Shown one piece after another: positions 33,078 through 33,905 of a stretch of 33,905 bases of DNA. The DNA is from Glaciecola sp. UBA2563 (GTDB lineage Bacteria > Pseudomonadota > Gammaproteobacteria > Enterobacterales > Alteromonadaceae). Each line of letters begins with the position of its first letter. Positions within the stretch are counted from its first letter, which is position 1. The notes beneath the pieces are model-generated. The model saw only the letters and a list, made by a program, of their open reading frames with translations, did no database searches and had not been told where the DNA came from. The stretch is taken from the NCBI GenBank assembly GCA_002340325.1, contig DDLV01000083.1, positions 1 through 33,905 on the forward strand, in the 5' to 3' direction. Both the position numbers and the translations under genes were made by a program.

Positions 33078-33770
33078 TTGAAGCGCTTCTTTGTTGTATT
33101 TCTCTCTTTTTTTCTTCTTACCACAGAAGTCTTTTCCAAAAATGACTCCGATATAATTGATCGCTGGGCCGACACTCAGATATATATTTCGTCATTGGTT
33201 GGCCACCAGTTCGAGTTCTTTCGGTCAGTTACGCTCTTCAGAGGCAGAGGTCAATTCTTAATCGACCAAAATCAGTATTATAAGGTTGAATCCAATTCCA
33301 CAGGTGACATAAATGGCTACAGCGTTATTCATATATTGGGAGATCTAAACGATAAAATTTCGGTTGACGGTCAAAACGAAATAATAATAGCCGGAAGTGT
33401 TAGCGAGAAAGGAATGATTTTAGCTGAAGGCATTAATAAAATATTCATTGGTGGAGATTTTTCTGGTCAGATTGAATCGGCTGATAGCCTCGAATTGTAT
33501 ATTAAAGGTTCATTTCAAGGGTTCTTAAAAGGCGGTATTCCAACTACCAATATTGTTATTGAAGGGAACTACAAGGGGGTTATAGACCCAACTGATAAAG
33601 AACAAGGTGGTATGTTATATATTGATGTAAAAGGGTCAGCAAAAAAAGAAGATTTAGACTCTATTTGCAAGTCGCCATTCACTCAAGTTTACGCAGTGGC
33701 CAATGTAAGCTCAATGAAATCTGGAATATATGATTGTGATAACGAAAAGCATCGGCTTACAGTCAGATAA
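33078..33770 (+). CDS. secreted protein with a bactofilin-like beta-solenoid repeat
   Basis: A 230-residue protein with a signal peptide (about residues 1-20, cleavage after V-F-S). It starts at a TTG with AAGGA seven bases upstream. After about 60 residues comes a repeat of 18-20 residues, near 82-99, 100-119, 120-138, 139-157 and 158-176. Each holds a strand I-x-I-x-G followed by a second short strand with G at the turn, for example N-K-I-F-I-G-G-D-F-S-G-Q-I. This periodicity suggests a small beta-helix of about five rungs, as in bactofilins, but here on an exported protein. Two late cysteines (near 197 and 219) may pair. I do not recognise the family; function unknown. Confidence 0.6.
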   Translation: MKRFFVVFLSFFLLTTEVFSKNDSDIIDRWADTQIYISSLVGHQFEFFRSVTLFRGRGQFLIDQNQYYKVESNSTGDINGYSVIHILGDLNDKISVDGQNEIIIAGSVSEKGMILAEGINKIFIGGDFSGQIESADSLELYIKGSFQGFLKGGIPTTNIVIEGNYKGVIDPTDKEQGGMLYIDVKGSAKKEDLDSICKSPFTQVYAVANVSSMKSGIYDCDNEKHRLTVR

Positions 33771-33905
33771 TTTCTCTACATCTCTTTCTTAAATAAGTTA
33801 CCAAAATTAAAAAGGTTGGCTTTTGGGTTTGCAAGAAAAGCGGTCGCTCGAAATTGCAGGAATTGAGATATAGCGGTCGTTTTAGTCTTATAAGCATGAC
33901 AAATA

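Noticed and set aside
33839..33879. Direct repeat AGCGGTCG at 33839 and 33872
   Set aside because: Only 8 bases, two copies, no flanking structure of an attachment or recombination site; probably chance at the window edge.
1..33905. CRISPR array, tRNA, rRNA, prophage or integron
   Set aside because: No regularly spaced repeats, no cloverleaf-like sequences in the gaps, and no integrase, transposase or phage structural genes were found.

Overview
The window looks like a chromosomal accessory region of a marine gammaproteobacterium of the Alteromonadales type (Alteromonas, Paraglaciecola or Glaciecola-like). The reasons are the low-to-moderate GC content by eye, many Na+/solute symporters, a TonB-dependent receptor beside a LacI-type regulator, and a DUF3080-type lipoprotein. 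No tRNA, rRNA, CRISPR array, transposase or integrase was seen. The taxon is an inference from gene content only.

Left edge (1-5440): the 3' end of a PepSY-associated TM protein and a small membrane protein, a Sel1-repeat protein, an unknown 126-residue protein, a small membrane protein overlapping a DUF3080-like lipoprotein, then a folE2-hisI pair. FolE2 and a stand-alone HisI are a known signature of the response to zinc starvation, and a 14-bp palindrome lies over the -35 position of their likely promoter.

Core left module (5442-22294): this appears to be a LacI-controlled uptake and catabolic locus. On the minus strand lies an apparent operon of bicupin, HisD-like dehydrogenase, alpha/beta hydrolase, HpcH/HpaI aldolase, Na+/solute symporter and sugar-porter MFS. 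Next come the LacI regulator, a single-domain SnoaL-like (NTF2-fold) protein divergent from an SDR, and a tandem SnoaL-like protein divergent from a TonB-dependent receptor. Behind the receptor and a strong terminator follow a second tandem SnoaL-like protein, an MFS and an EamA transporter. A 13-bp, CG-centred near-palindrome (GAMTTCGAATGCA) occurs in three promoter regions here, twice exactly between good -35 and -10 elements. I propose it as the operator of the local LacI protein.

Core right module (22942-27780, minus strand): TAXI-type binding protein, third tandem SnoaL-like protein, VOC protein, a second Na+/solute symporter that is a close paralogue of the first, and a META-domain lipoprotein. 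Most junctions overlap or nearly touch. A NADAR (YbiA-like) gene lies just downstream.

Next to it (28033-32005, minus strand) is a tightly coupled operon of a VUT/YhhQ-type transporter, an MTA/SAH-deaminase-like amidohydrolase, an MFS transporter and a DJ-1/PfpI protein, possibly for salvage or breakdown of a purine-like or deazapurine compound. The right edge holds a small membrane protein, a possibly broken two-helix ORF and a secreted protein with a beta-solenoid-like repeat.

Working model (inference): an outer-membrane receptor and several inner-membrane carriers import a small sugar-like or cyclic substrate. SDR and HisD-type dehydrogenases, a hydrolase (perhaps a lactonase) and a class II aldolase degrade it. 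Seven NTF2-fold domains in four proteins stand where a dehydratase or isomerase would be expected, while no canonical sugar-acid dehydratase is present. That expansion is the most novel element of the window.
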